Of a stretch of 64,000 nt of DNA, positions 35,837 to 44,441 are shown piece by piece. This DNA is from JAHDHW01 sp965220465. GTDB lineage: Bacteria > Bacteroidota > Bacteroidia > Chitinophagales > Saprospiraceae. The stretch is taken from the NCBI GenBank assembly GCA_965220465.1, contig CBDCPZ010000020.1:186001-250000 (forward strand), given 5' to 3'. A program made the position numbers and the translations under genes. The notes beneath the pieces are model-generated. The model was not told the origin of the DNA, did not search any database, and saw only the letters and a program-made list of their open reading frames with translations. Every line of letters starts with the position of its first letter. Position 1 is the first letter of the stretch.

Positions 35837-36889
35837 TTAATGTCCGCGCATCAGATATTTTTTTCCTAAAACGTTGATAGAACTGATTGTTCTTTTTTCA
35901 GTTAAATTGATAGAAATATCCTCCTCTTTCTTATCTCCTGCAAGTACAAATTCATAAGGCTCCAAAATGGGCCCGGCCGTTTCTTTTTGATACTCCGTAA
36001 ATTTATTTTTCACTTGAATTTCCCAGATTTTATCTTCAGTAGCTCCGTTTTCGTATGTTAGTATAGACCGGACAATTACGAAATATTCTTTTACGATTTT
36101 CACTTTGACCGTTTCCAACTGTTCTTCTTCGGGCAAAGAATCATTTTCTACGACCTCAATTGGAGGCATCGCTCCTTCATCAGATTCAGACTCAAGGCCT
36201 TCGACATTTTCAATGACTGTCTCCTCAGTTTCATCTTTTTCTTTTTTGTTGCCTTTTTTCTTTTTCTTTTTTTCAATCACAGTTACTCTTTCAACCAATT
36301 CAATACTGGTACTGTCAGCCATTTGGAGTCTTTCCTGCACACCACCCTCATCCTGATGAATTCTCAGAAAAGGATAAAACTTCTGCCCCCAAAGGCTATC
36401 TGGATTGGTTACTTCATAACCATATTTGTAGGTGAAATAAGCTTTTTCTTCTTCCCACAATTTGTCCGGCATTTGAGATTGAAAAAATATAATTTCCTTG
36501 TCTTTGTTTGATAACTTAAAAACAAGGGCTTCAACCTGAGCATATTTGGTGAGTATTACTTTTAAATGTCCTTGCAAGGTAGGATCTCTTGCATTCATCA
36601 ACATCAGCATATAACCATATTCGGTTGGATTGATATTGTTGACGCTGTAAACGCCTTTGATTCCTTCACCGTCCACGTAAAGATTGTTTCGGGAAATGCC
36701 AAAAGAATATTCTCCGGGCCTAAGTTTCTTTTCTTCTTGATCTTGGATTTCCATAAATGTTGGCCGGAAATCATAACCGATCAAATCTTCAGGATCATAA
36801 AATCTGCGGTCAGTGATATAGGTGTAATTAACCTGTGCTTTCGCAAAGGTTGAGAATAGAACAGCTAATAAAATAAATTTGATTTTCAT
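35837..36889 (-). CDS. Secreted protein of unknown function with K/E-rich segment
   Basis: The 350-residue protein has a signal peptide (MKIKFILLAVLFSTFAKA) and no domain I recognise. Two regions that look folded, about 20-200 and 265-350 (YFVIVRSILTYENGATEDKI), flank a low-complexity stretch near 205-260: a run of lysines (EKKKKKKGNKKEKD) followed by glutamate-rich sequence. It lies 36 bp downstream of ftcD on the same strand and may be cotranscribed, though a link to histidine breakdown is not evident. Confidence 0.75.
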   Translation of the reverse strand: MKIKFILLAVLFSTFAKAQVNYTYITDRRFYDPEDLIGYDFRPTFMEIQDQEEKKLRPGEYSFGISRNNLYVDGEGIKGVYSVNNINPTEYGYMLMLMNARDPTLQGHLKVILTKYAQVEALVFKLSNKDKEIIFFQSQMPDKLWEEEKAYFTYKYGYEVTNPDSLWGQKFYPFLRIHQDEGGVQERLQMADSTSIELVERVTVIEKKKKKKGNKKEKDETEETVIENVEGLESESDEGAMPPIEVVENDSLPEEEQLETVKVKIVKEYFVIVRSILTYENGATEDKIWEIQVKNKFTEYQKETAGPILEPYEFVLAGDKKEEDISINLTEKRTISSINVLGKKYLMRGH

Positions 36890-36925
36890 TGATTCGGATA
36901 TTTTCTTTTAGGAGAAATGCGATAA

Positions 36926-38614
36926 TTATTCCATTTTTTGGTAGACGATTTTTAAAATTTCTTTTTCAGCCTTATCCGCGGCGGCTATCATTTTTTGCGC
37001 TTCATTCAGAGTCTTTTCCACAAAAACTTTATCCTCCAGATCACCGCTGTTTATTTTTACATTTAAAAAAGCACCGTGAATGGCCGCTCTGGCGCACAAT
37101 CCGCCAACCGCAGCATCAGATACAGAATTTGGATTTCCGATTTCAGCCATGGTTTTTATCATTTCAAAAGATTGCAAAGAATATTTCATCACTTCAAAAG
37201 GTACCTCGATGGCATAACGGGTTGCTGCCTGGACAGCTGCTTTTCTGATTGCTTTTTCATCATCAGTTCCTTTCGGCATTCGAAAAGCACTTATAATGGC
37301 ATTGAAAGATTTGGTGTCTTCGTCTACTAATCTTAGCAGCTGATCTTTTATTGACTGGCCTTTTTGTGCCCAGTTTGAAAATTCCTCCCAGCGATCATCC
37401 CAGCCTCTTTTGTGAGAAGACAAATTAGCCACCATAGTCGCGAGCGAAATACCAAGCGCGCCAACATATGCTGAAATCGAACCTCCACCTGGAGCGATAC
37501 TTTCAGATGCCGTTTCATTGGAAAACTCACGAAGATTCAATTTTAACAAAGGAGCAGTGCTTGCGTCTTCCAGTTTGTATTCGATTATTTTTTTTCTCGG
37601 ATCAAATGGAGTGAGTTCGTCCAGCCCCATTGATTTGACCGCAATTTTTATAATCTCTTCATTTGAAACGCCTGTCGAACGTTCCTGCTTTTTTAAAAAA
37701 TATTTACCTGCATCGATCAATACTTTGAGCGGAACCAAACCCACCAATTCAGAACCGGTTACGCGCATACCTCGATTTGTTGCACTTTTGCTACATGCAT
37801 CAAAAGCAATGTGCAAAGGCGTGATATTGATATTTGTTAAATTCATCGATATCTGGGCGATGCCATATTCCTCAATGAACCAACCGATCCCTTTTACTGC
37901 TTTGCAAGTGCCAGGAATGCGCAGAGCTTCGCCATTTTCAGCTTTCATAACCTTCCCGGTAATCGGATTCCCTTCGCGTTTAACTCTCCCTTGTTCACGA
38001 ACATCAAAAGCAACAGAATTTGCACGACGAACAGAAGTAGTGTTGAGATTGACATTATAAGCAATCAGGAAATCACGCGCACCGATAGCCGTTGCGCCTG
38101 CTTTTGGGTTAAATTTAGCAGGACCATAATCAGGATTCCATTCCGCTTTTTTAAGTTTTTCAGGAAGTGCTTCGTATTCTCCCGAACGCACCGTTGCAAG
38201 ATTTTTCCATGCAGGTTTTGTCGCTGCTGATTCGTACATATAAAAAGGAATTTCCAGTTTTTTACCAGCCATTTTTCCCAATTGATGCGCATATTTTGCC
38301 ACTTCTTCCATCGTGATATTTGCAATCGGGATCAATGGGCAAACGTCCGTTGCGCCCATTCGGGGATGTTCTCCGCTATGTTTGCTCATGTCGATCACTT
38401 CACTGGCTTTTTTGATAGCTAGAAAAGCAGCTTCAATCACCGGTTGCGGTTCGCCGACGAAAGTGACAACTGTCCGATTCGTTGCTTTTCCAGGATCAAC
38501 ATCCAGGAGTTTGACCCCTTCCACACTTTGAATCTGATCGGTGATTTGCTTGATGATGCTCATATCACGGCCTTCACTAAAGTTCGGTACACATTCTACT
38601 AACTGTTTTGACAT
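36926..38614 (-). CDS. ftcD: Bifunctional glutamate formimidoyltransferase / formimidoyl-THF cyclodeaminase
   Basis: From ATG 38614 (MSKQLVECVPNFSEGRD) the fusion has 562 residues; the upstream 22 codons are not conserved-looking. Residues about 1-325 are the formimidoyltransferase (HPRMGATDVCPLIP; NPITGKVMKAENGEALRIPG). Residues about 355-555 are the cyclodeaminase (SIAPGGGSISAYVGALGISL). Together they transfer the formimino group of formiminoglutamate to tetrahydrofolate and convert it to methenyl-THF, the end of histidine degradation. No hut genes are adjacent. Confidence 0.95.
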   Translation of the reverse strand: MSKQLVECVPNFSEGRDMSIIKQITDQIQSVEGVKLLDVDPGKATNRTVVTFVGEPQPVIEAAFLAIKKASEVIDMSKHSGEHPRMGATDVCPLIPIANITMEEVAKYAHQLGKMAGKKLEIPFYMYESAATKPAWKNLATVRSGEYEALPEKLKKAEWNPDYGPAKFNPKAGATAIGARDFLIAYNVNLNTTSVRRANSVAFDVREQGRVKREGNPITGKVMKAENGEALRIPGTCKAVKGIGWFIEEYGIAQISMNLTNINITPLHIAFDACSKSATNRGMRVTGSELVGLVPLKVLIDAGKYFLKKQERSTGVSNEEIIKIAVKSMGLDELTPFDPRKKIIEYKLEDASTAPLLKLNLREFSNETASESIAPGGGSISAYVGALGISLATMVANLSSHKRGWDDRWEEFSNWAQKGQSIKDQLLRLVDEDTKSFNAIISAFRMPKGTDDEKAIRKAAVQAATRYAIEVPFEVMKYSLQSFEMIKTMAEIGNPNSVSDAAVGGLCARAAIHGAFLNVKINSGDLEDKVFVEKTLNEAQKMIAAADKAEKEILKIVYQKME

Positions 38615-38739
38615 TATTTTTAAAAGGTTTTTTGTTTGATTAATATACAGCGGTGAATTTAGATTATTTATGGGAATCATTAAAATATTCGATCACACAG
38701 TTTAGAATGAGTTTGAATAACCAATTACACTTTTGGAGC

Positions 38740-38770
38740 TTGAAAGCCCTTCAATCTTAGGATAATTTTG
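38740..38770 (+). promoter_or_regulatory. Bacteroidota-type promoter for the cytochrome c gene
   Basis: TTG at 38740-38742 and TAATTTTG at 38763-38770 are 20 bp apart, an exact fit. The predicted leader to ATG 38799 is about 22 nt. Confidence 0.72.
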
Positions 38771-38798
38771 AGTATTCTTTCATTAAAAATCAAAGCTT

Positions 38799-39248
38799 AT
38801 GAAATTGGTTCGAGAGCTTTTATTGTTGGCCTGCCTTCTACTTTTTTCTGTTCTGGCTTTAATGATTAACCTCAGTTTTTTTTCAGATAATTCAACGATC
38901 AATTCTTTTGAGCAAAAAGAAGTTTTAATAGATAAACCATTAAAACCAATCAAAAACCAAGTTGGCAAACAACTTTTCAAAGACAATTGTGCAGCTTGCC
39001 ACAATCGAAATATGCAGGATGGTTTGGTTGGACCAGCCCTTGGCGGAGTTCGGGAACGATGGGCAAACAACGACGCGAATATTTATGATTTTATCCGAAA
39101 TTCAGAAGCTGTGATCAATAGTGGCAATAATTATGTTAAAAAACTCTTTAATAATTGGGATAAAACCAAAATGACTTCTTTTCCAAATTTAAAGGACAGT
39201 GAGATCGAAGCGATTTTAAATTACATTGATGAACAATACAGTCGTTAA
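38799..39248 (+). CDS. Membrane-anchored c-type cytochrome, class I
   Basis: The 149-residue protein has an uncleaved or cleaved N-terminal helix (about 5-28) and a single heme site CAACH (Cys64, Cys67, His68). A distal Met125 in KTKMTSFPNL is the likely sixth ligand, and the C-terminal helix SEIEAILNYIDEQY is the typical last helix. It is a periplasmic electron carrier. The gene stands alone with its own promoter, so the partner oxidase or reductase is not indicated. Confidence 0.9.
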   Translation: MKLVRELLLLACLLLFSVLALMINLSFFSDNSTINSFEQKEVLIDKPLKPIKNQVGKQLFKDNCAACHNRNMQDGLVGPALGGVRERWANNDANIYDFIRNSEAVINSGNNYVKKLFNNWDKTKMTSFPNLKDSEIEAILNYIDEQYSR

Positions 39249-39370
39249 GTGTATTTTAAACTGTTCTTAAAAGAAAATTTTAACTTCCATATACATCTTT
39301 CCCGGGTTCTCTTCGTTTAAATCTTAAATCTAAGGAAAACACTTTATTCTCCCGTCTTGTAAGAAATTCC

Positions 39371-39378
39371 TATTTTTG
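39371..39378 (+). promoter_or_regulatory. Candidate -7 element for the MORN-like gene
   Basis: TATTTTTG matches TAnnTTTG; the predicted transcript start near 39385 fits an ATG at 39406. The nearest upstream TTG is only 11 bp away, so the -33 element is missing. Confidence 0.4.
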
Positions 39379-39405
39379 CAAAAAATTGAAAAAAACCGAC
39401 CTTTT

Positions 39406-40701
39406 ATGATAAAATGGTTAATATTCCTATACTACTTTGTACTGCTTTTCAAAGCTTTGCCCAAAAAGACAAAGTTTCCTGTTTATGAATTGGATCGAAT
39501 AAAAGGATTGTATTATCAGCGAAATACTATTGCTCCATTTACAGGAACAGCGATTGTTGAGCATGTCAACGGTCAAAAAAAATTGAATATTCCAATCACA
39601 AATGGAAAAGTAGATGGCGTTGCGAAGGAATGGAACATGAATGGAGATAAAATTTATGAAGCGACTTTTGAAAACGGTATCCAGGTTGGGACGGAAACGC
39701 AATGGTTCGCTACCGGAGATAAAAAACTGGAGATCAATTATATAAATGGCCAGCCCGACGGAGTTTGCATGGAATGGCACAAAAGCGGACAAAAAAAATC
39801 CGAGGGCCTTTTTAAAAATGGAAAAGAAGAAGGCGAACACAATTGGTGGTTTTCCGGCGGACAAATTGACCAACAGGTTTATTATAAAAACGGTATGGCT
39901 GACGGAACCATTAAAAACTGGTATCAGGACGGACAAATAAAATTGGAAAGCCATTACTCAGCAGGCAAAAAAAATGGATCAACCATTAAGTGGTATCAAA
40001 ACGGACAAAAAAAATCTGAAGAGTATTTTAAGATGGATCAGCCTGAAGGAGAAACACACTTTTGGTCAAAAGCAGGAGTTATCCAGGGAATTCAAACCTA
40101 TGAAAACGGCAAGCTAGTTAAGGATGTCAACTATCGAAATGGCAATATCAATATCGGCAACGGCTACCTTCAGGTTTTTAATGAAGCCAATAGTTTTTTT
40201 ACAGTTCCGGTGACCGGCAGTAGTGTCAGGCCAACGGAAAGGCAGGATATTATTACTTATATCGTGGATGGAATGTTACTCCAGCTATTTAATGTTTCTG
40301 TTGAAAACTTTAAAGATTCAGCTAATAACACCAAATCAGAGGAGGAATTGCTAGAAGTTTACAAAGTATATGAAACTGCTTTGGTCAGAGCAACTGAACC
40401 GGATTTCAATTATGAATTTAATGCTGAAGTATTGACACTCGAAAGCGGTAAAAAAATATTGCATTGGTATTTTAAATCACCAAGCAGCCTGGATAAAGAG
40501 CAAAAACCCAGGACTGTTCAGGAAGAACATTATTATTCAATGATTTGCCATCAACAGGTTTTAAGTTTGTACAGTGCAATCACAAATTCTGATGATCCAA
40601 TGAAAGTGAAAGAAATGCTTTTGAGAATTGCAAATCAGGTAAAAATTTACGAGGATCGAATTGACCTCAACCAACTGTCCATTGATATTATTGATAAGTA
40701 G
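39406..40701 (+). CDS. YwqK/MORN-type repeat protein
   Basis: With ATG 39406 the protein has 431 residues and a hydrophobic N-terminus (MIKWLIFLYYFVLLFKAL). Residues about 55-250 hold some eight copies of a 22-24-residue motif of the type G.K...W..NG....E..Y.NG, for example GVCMEWHKSGQKKSEGLFKN. These are MORN_2/YwqK-like repeats, usually protein-interaction scaffolds on the cell envelope. The remaining 180 residues have no match I recognise. In this phylum such proteins are common and mostly uncharacterised. Confidence 0.82.
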   Translation: MIKWLIFLYYFVLLFKALPKKTKFPVYELDRIKGLYYQRNTIAPFTGTAIVEHVNGQKKLNIPITNGKVDGVAKEWNMNGDKIYEATFENGIQVGTETQWFATGDKKLEINYINGQPDGVCMEWHKSGQKKSEGLFKNGKEEGEHNWWFSGGQIDQQVYYKNGMADGTIKNWYQDGQIKLESHYSAGKKNGSTIKWYQNGQKKSEEYFKMDQPEGETHFWSKAGVIQGIQTYENGKLVKDVNYRNGNINIGNGYLQVFNEANSFFTVPVTGSSVRPTERQDIITYIVDGMLLQLFNVSVENFKDSANNTKSEEELLEVYKVYETALVRATEPDFNYEFNAEVLTLESGKKILHWYFKSPSSLDKEQKPRTVQEEHYYSMICHQQVLSLYSAITNSDDPMKVKEMLLRIANQVKIYEDRIDLNQLSIDIIDK

Positions 40702-40928
40702 GACCAATAAACAAATCAGCTCTTATTTTCGTTTTATTGGTATTAAATTGTTGGTCTAAACTACCAATAAGTTATTTTTTACATTTGATTACACCTTTTT
40801 TGAACTGCCTTTTCAAAAAAAGATTGCCATCCAGAAAAGTATTAAAAAGCCTGGCAGCTGGTAATTTAATTTCTCGTTCTTTCTTAAATTGTTCATTAAA
40901 TGAAGCAGTATTTTCAAATTTTAGGTCT

Positions 40929-42359
40929 ATGAAAAGATTGTTTATTCTATTTCTCATTTTAGGGCTTCCGACTTTTTTTTATGCACAGACGGTTTTGGTA
41001 TCAAATCAAATACCTTTAAAAACCGGCGATGGATATGAAATTCTTGGTAAGCTGAAAGACCGTTATTTGCTATTTAAAGAGACCTTTGACAGTCAGTATG
41101 AAATACGCGGGTATGACACAGCTTTGAAATTGAAATGGACCAAGGAACTGGAGTTTGATACTAAAAGACCAAAAGTGCTTAATATTAGCGCCACAAAAAA
41201 CGATTTCTCAATTATTTATCAATATGTAGAAAAAGGAAAGACAACACTCAAAGCTCATAAATATGATCCGGGTGCTAATTTGTTAGATTCAATTACTATT
41301 TACTCCTTCAAAGGCAGTGTTTTTGATGCAGGGTTTCAAATCGTTCAATCCGAAAACAAATCCAAATTATTAATTTATCAAATCGAAAATCAGAAGGCAG
41401 TAAAAGCTTTAGCGTTTGATGTTGAAAACATGAAAATGTTATGGTCCTGTGAGTTTCTACCCGTTGGACTTGCCTTTCAACGTGATTTTATTGAAGTTCT
41501 GGTTTCAGATAACGCAACCATGTTTTTCATACTGGGAAAGGACAATAACAAAAATAAAAAAGAGGACCATGTGTACGACATTTACGTGGGAAACGAGGAA
41601 ACAGCGTCAAAGAGTATCACGTACTTTACTTTTCCAATGAATGAAAAACTCACCTTTGATATTGTTTTTAACTATGACAATTTAAACAACAGAATAGTCG
41701 CCGGAGGCCTGTATTCCGAAAAAACCAAAACCAAGTCTGTGGGCTACTTTTATTTGAATTTATCTGCCGATAATCCTGAAGATTATACATTGTCCTTTGA
41801 GCCTTTTGATGACGATTTTGTGTCTAACTTTTTGGGCAAGCAGGTTGATGCTGCTAAAGGCTTGAATGAAGCAGTTGTTCAGGAAATAATATTGCGGAGA
41901 GATGGTGGAATACTCATGGTTGGCGAACAGGCAGTGCACAGTGAAAGGCAAGCTATGGGGGCCGGTAGTATGGGGACAGGGTATGGATATGTTAATTACG
42001 ATTACTATTATGACGATTTGTTTGTAATTTCAATTCATCCGAATGGTGAAACACACTGGAAAACAATTTTGCACAAACGGCAGTATTCTTATGATGATGA
42101 TGCGTCGTTTTCTTCTTATTTTCTGATGAAAACAGCAACAAGTTTGAGTTTTGTTTTTAATGATGATATTAAGTACGAAAATACGGTGAGCGAGTACATT
42201 CTTAAAGGAGACGGGAAATCTGACAGAAACAGCATTTTAAATACAAAAAACAAAAAAATAAGACTGTTATTTCGAAGAGGAGTGCAGGTTGGTTCAAATG
42301 AGTATATTATTCCCAGCGAATTTCGCAACCGGTTGAGCCTTGTAAAATTTAAATACTAA
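40929..42359 (+). CDS. Secreted protein of unknown function
   Basis: The frame opens at 40737, but the ATG at 40929 starts a clear signal peptide (MKRLFILFLILGLPTFFYA) and the preceding 64 codons look non-coding. The mature part is about 457 residues and rich in beta strands with repeating blocks such as KLKDRYLLFKETFDSQYEIR and YDTALKLKWTKELEFDTKRP, reminiscent of a propeller-like secreted protein. No catalytic motif is seen. It ends right before the convergent AraC gene. Confidence 0.75.
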   Translation: MKRLFILFLILGLPTFFYAQTVLVSNQIPLKTGDGYEILGKLKDRYLLFKETFDSQYEIRGYDTALKLKWTKELEFDTKRPKVLNISATKNDFSIIYQYVEKGKTTLKAHKYDPGANLLDSITIYSFKGSVFDAGFQIVQSENKSKLLIYQIENQKAVKALAFDVENMKMLWSCEFLPVGLAFQRDFIEVLVSDNATMFFILGKDNNKNKKEDHVYDIYVGNEETASKSITYFTFPMNEKLTFDIVFNYDNLNNRIVAGGLYSEKTKTKSVGYFYLNLSADNPEDYTLSFEPFDDDFVSNFLGKQVDAAKGLNEAVVQEIILRRDGGILMVGEQAVHSERQAMGAGSMGTGYGYVNYDYYYDDLFVISIHPNGETHWKTILHKRQYSYDDDASFSSYFLMKTATSLSFVFNDDIKYENTVSEYILKGDGKSDRNSILNTKNKKIRLLFRRGVQVGSNEYIIPSEFRNRLSLVKFKY

Positions 42360-42377
42360 CCCTAACCACAGATAATT

Positions 42378-43241
42378 TTAATTTTGATGCTTTGCGAGGT
42401 ATTGAGAAGGCGTTAAGCCGGTGATGATTTTGAATTGCCGGTTAAAATTAGAAATGTTATTAAATCCTACCTGATAACAAATTTCAGATACAGAATATTC
42501 GGTTCCAATCAATTGCTTGCATGCAGTGGATATGCGTATTTCATTTAAAAAACGGGCAAAAGTACTTCGCGTTCTTATTTTGAAATAACGACAAAATGCA
42601 GAAACACTCAAATTAGCAATTTCGGCAGCCTCCTCCAGTTTTATAGGCCGGTGATAATTGTCCATGATAAATTGAAAAACACGACCGATTCTTTCACTTT
42701 GCAATTCATTGTTTTGTGTTGAAAAAGTTGTTCTGGAAAGACTTTCCATTTGTTCATAATTAGCCAGATCCTGTAAAATAGAAAATAGTGATAATAACCG
42801 GTCAAATCCTTTTTGCTTTACGATTTTGACTACTTTTTCACTGATGTTGTTTTTTCCGTCGCCGATCACTCGCAAACCTCTTTCTGCTTTATTTAAAAAG
42901 CTGTTGATTTTTGCCAATTCTGGAAGTTGAAAAAAGGTATCTCCAAAAGCTTCTTTGCTAAAAAAAATAGAAATTGATTTTGCTTTGACACCATCATCGG
43001 TATAAAATAAAGCATCATTTTTTAAAGCATGTGGAATATTTGGGCCAATGACGAAGAGGTCCCCTGTCCGAAAAGTTGAAATACTATCACCAACGAAAAG
43101 CGATCCATGACTTTGTTGAATCAGGGTAATTTGCAATTCAGGATGTAAATGCAATCGATCATAAAAATGAGGAACATTATCCACCTGAATATTGAAAGAA
43201 AATTCTCCTGTTTTCGGAATTTTAAACGATAAAACTTTCAT
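42378..43241 (-). CDS. AraC-family transcriptional regulator
   Basis: The 287-residue protein has an N-terminal cupin ligand domain (RLHLHPELQITLIQQSHGSL; GDLFVIGPNIPHAL) and two C-terminal helix-turn-helix units (EEAAEIANLSVSAFCRYFKI; SVSEICYQVGFNNISNFNRQ) as in AraC/XylS regulators. It is divergent from the DHDPS-family gene, so it most likely controls the hydroxyproline-type pathway and responds to hydroxyproline or an intermediate. The effector is an inference. Confidence 0.92.
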   Translation of the reverse strand: MKVLSFKIPKTGEFSFNIQVDNVPHFYDRLHLHPELQITLIQQSHGSLFVGDSISTFRTGDLFVIGPNIPHALKNDALFYTDDGVKAKSISIFFSKEAFGDTFFQLPELAKINSFLNKAERGLRVIGDGKNNISEKVVKIVKQKGFDRLLSLFSILQDLANYEQMESLSRTTFSTQNNELQSERIGRVFQFIMDNYHRPIKLEEAAEIANLSVSAFCRYFKIRTRSTFARFLNEIRISTACKQLIGTEYSVSEICYQVGFNNISNFNRQFKIITGLTPSQYLAKHQN

Positions 43242-43386
43242 ATTGTATTATTATACTAGAATTTCAATCAAAAATACATTATTATAATAAAATAGTATTG
43301 GTTTAAAGGAATATTGTAAAAGCTTTAAATAGATGGAGTCATTACATTTGTGGTATTATTTTGCGAACAATTAAAAAAGTTGAATC
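43242..43386. promoter_or_regulatory. Divergent regulatory region between araC-type gene and pathway operon
   Basis: TACATTTG at 43343-43350 (plus) fits TAnnTTTG about 37 bp before the DHDPS-family ATG; a TTG at 43314 is 26 bp upstream, longer than usual. On the minus strand TATTTTTG (43276-43269) could serve the regulator. Both elements are AT-rich matches, so support is partial. AraC binding sites would be expected between them. Confidence 0.45.
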
Positions 43387-44310
43387 ATGCAAGTTAACTG
43401 GAATGGTGTATACCCAGCTGTAACCACAAAATTTACAAAAGATTTTAAGCTCGATATTCCGGCTTACAACAAAAATATTGATTTCCAAATTAATTCAGGA
43501 GTTGATGGAATCATCATCGGCGGAAGCCTCGGCGAAGCCAGCACACTCACCAATGATGAAAGAATGACTTTGTTGAAAGAAACGATTTCGACCAGTAACG
43601 GGAGAGTACCTGCCTTGCTAAATATTGCAGAAAGAACAACGACTGATGCAATTAATTTGGCTCAATTGGCGGAAAAAAATGGTGCTGATGGTTTGATGTT
43701 GTTACCTCCGATGCAATACAAAGCGGATGAATACGAAACGACAGTTTATTTTAAGACAGTGGCGAACAACACTTCTTTGCCGATCATGTTGTACAACAAT
43801 CCGGTCGACTATAAAATTGCAGTAACCATTCCTATGTTGAAAGCACTAAGTTCTGTAGAAAATATCCGGGCGATCAAAGAATCTTCGAGAGATATTACAA
43901 ATGTTACTCGTCAAAAAAACGCTTTTGGAGATCGATACAAAATTCTTTGTGGTGTGGATACTATTGCATTGGAATGTCTTGCAGCTGGAGCTGACGGCTG
44001 GGTCGCTGGTTTGGTGAATGCTTTTCCAAGGGAAACAGTCGTTATTTTTGAATTGGTAAAAGCCGGACGAATCGAAGAAGCTTTGAAAATATATCGCTGG
44101 TTTATGCCATTATTGGAATTAGATATCCATCCAAAGTTGGTACAATATATTAAATTAGCAGAAGTTGCAGCAGGAATCGGAACCGAACCGGTTCGTCCTC
44201 CACGTTTAGTTTTGGAAGGTGAGGAAAGGAAAAGAATTTTGAATATTATTGAAAAAGGTGTTGCTACGCGACCTGATTTATCAAAATATAAAAGCGTAGT
44301 GCAAGTGTAA
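43387..44310 (+). CDS. DHDPS/NAL-family lyase, probable 1-pyrroline-4-hydroxy-2-carboxylate deaminase
   Basis: The 307-residue TIM-barrel protein has the Schiff-base Lys164 (IRAIKESSRD), Tyr136 in IMLYNNPVDY and GGSLGEASTLTNDER near residues 40-55. In this context (AraC regulator, semialdehyde dehydrogenase, hydroxyproline epimerase) it most likely deaminates and dehydrates 1-pyrroline-4-hydroxy-2-carboxylate to alpha-ketoglutarate semialdehyde. Dihydrodipicolinate synthase is less likely because a biosynthetic dapA would not be placed here. It is the first gene of the operon. Confidence 0.88.
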   Translation: MQVNWNGVYPAVTTKFTKDFKLDIPAYNKNIDFQINSGVDGIIIGGSLGEASTLTNDERMTLLKETISTSNGRVPALLNIAERTTTDAINLAQLAEKNGADGLMLLPPMQYKADEYETTVYFKTVANNTSLPIMLYNNPVDYKIAVTIPMLKALSSVENIRAIKESSRDITNVTRQKNAFGDRYKILCGVDTIALECLAAGADGWVAGLVNAFPRETVVIFELVKAGRIEEALKIYRWFMPLLELDIHPKLVQYIKLAEVAAGIGTEPVRPPRLVLEGEERKRILNIIEKGVATRPDLSKYKSVVQV

Positions 44311-44382
44311 AAATAGAACACGGATTAAGCAGATTTAGCGGATCAAGGCTGATTATTTAAATGCAAACTAAACCGTAAAACT

Positions 44383-44438
44383 TCAAACCAAGAACTACAA
44401 ACTCAATAACTACAAACTCAATAACTACAAACCACAAG
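44383..44438 (+). repeat. Dispersed element copy C plus 15-bp tandem repeat ending at a start codon
   Basis: TCAAACCAAGAACTACAAAC (44383-44402) matches copies A and B. From 44393 a 15-bp unit (AACTACAAACTCAAT) is present twice exactly (44393-44407, 44408-44422), then a third changed copy AACTACAAACCACAAG (44423-44438). The repeat ends 3 bp before the aldehyde dehydrogenase ATG. Confidence 0.75.
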
Positions 44439-44441
44439 AAT

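Noticed and set aside
40737..40928. N-terminal extension of the secreted protein gene
   Set aside because: The 64 codons before ATG 40929 precede a clear signal peptide, so they cannot be part of the exported protein.
43387..44310. Dihydrodipicolinate synthase (dapA) of lysine synthesis
   Set aside because: The operon context with an AraC regulator and a semialdehyde dehydrogenase points to hydroxyproline breakdown; sequence alone does not separate the two.
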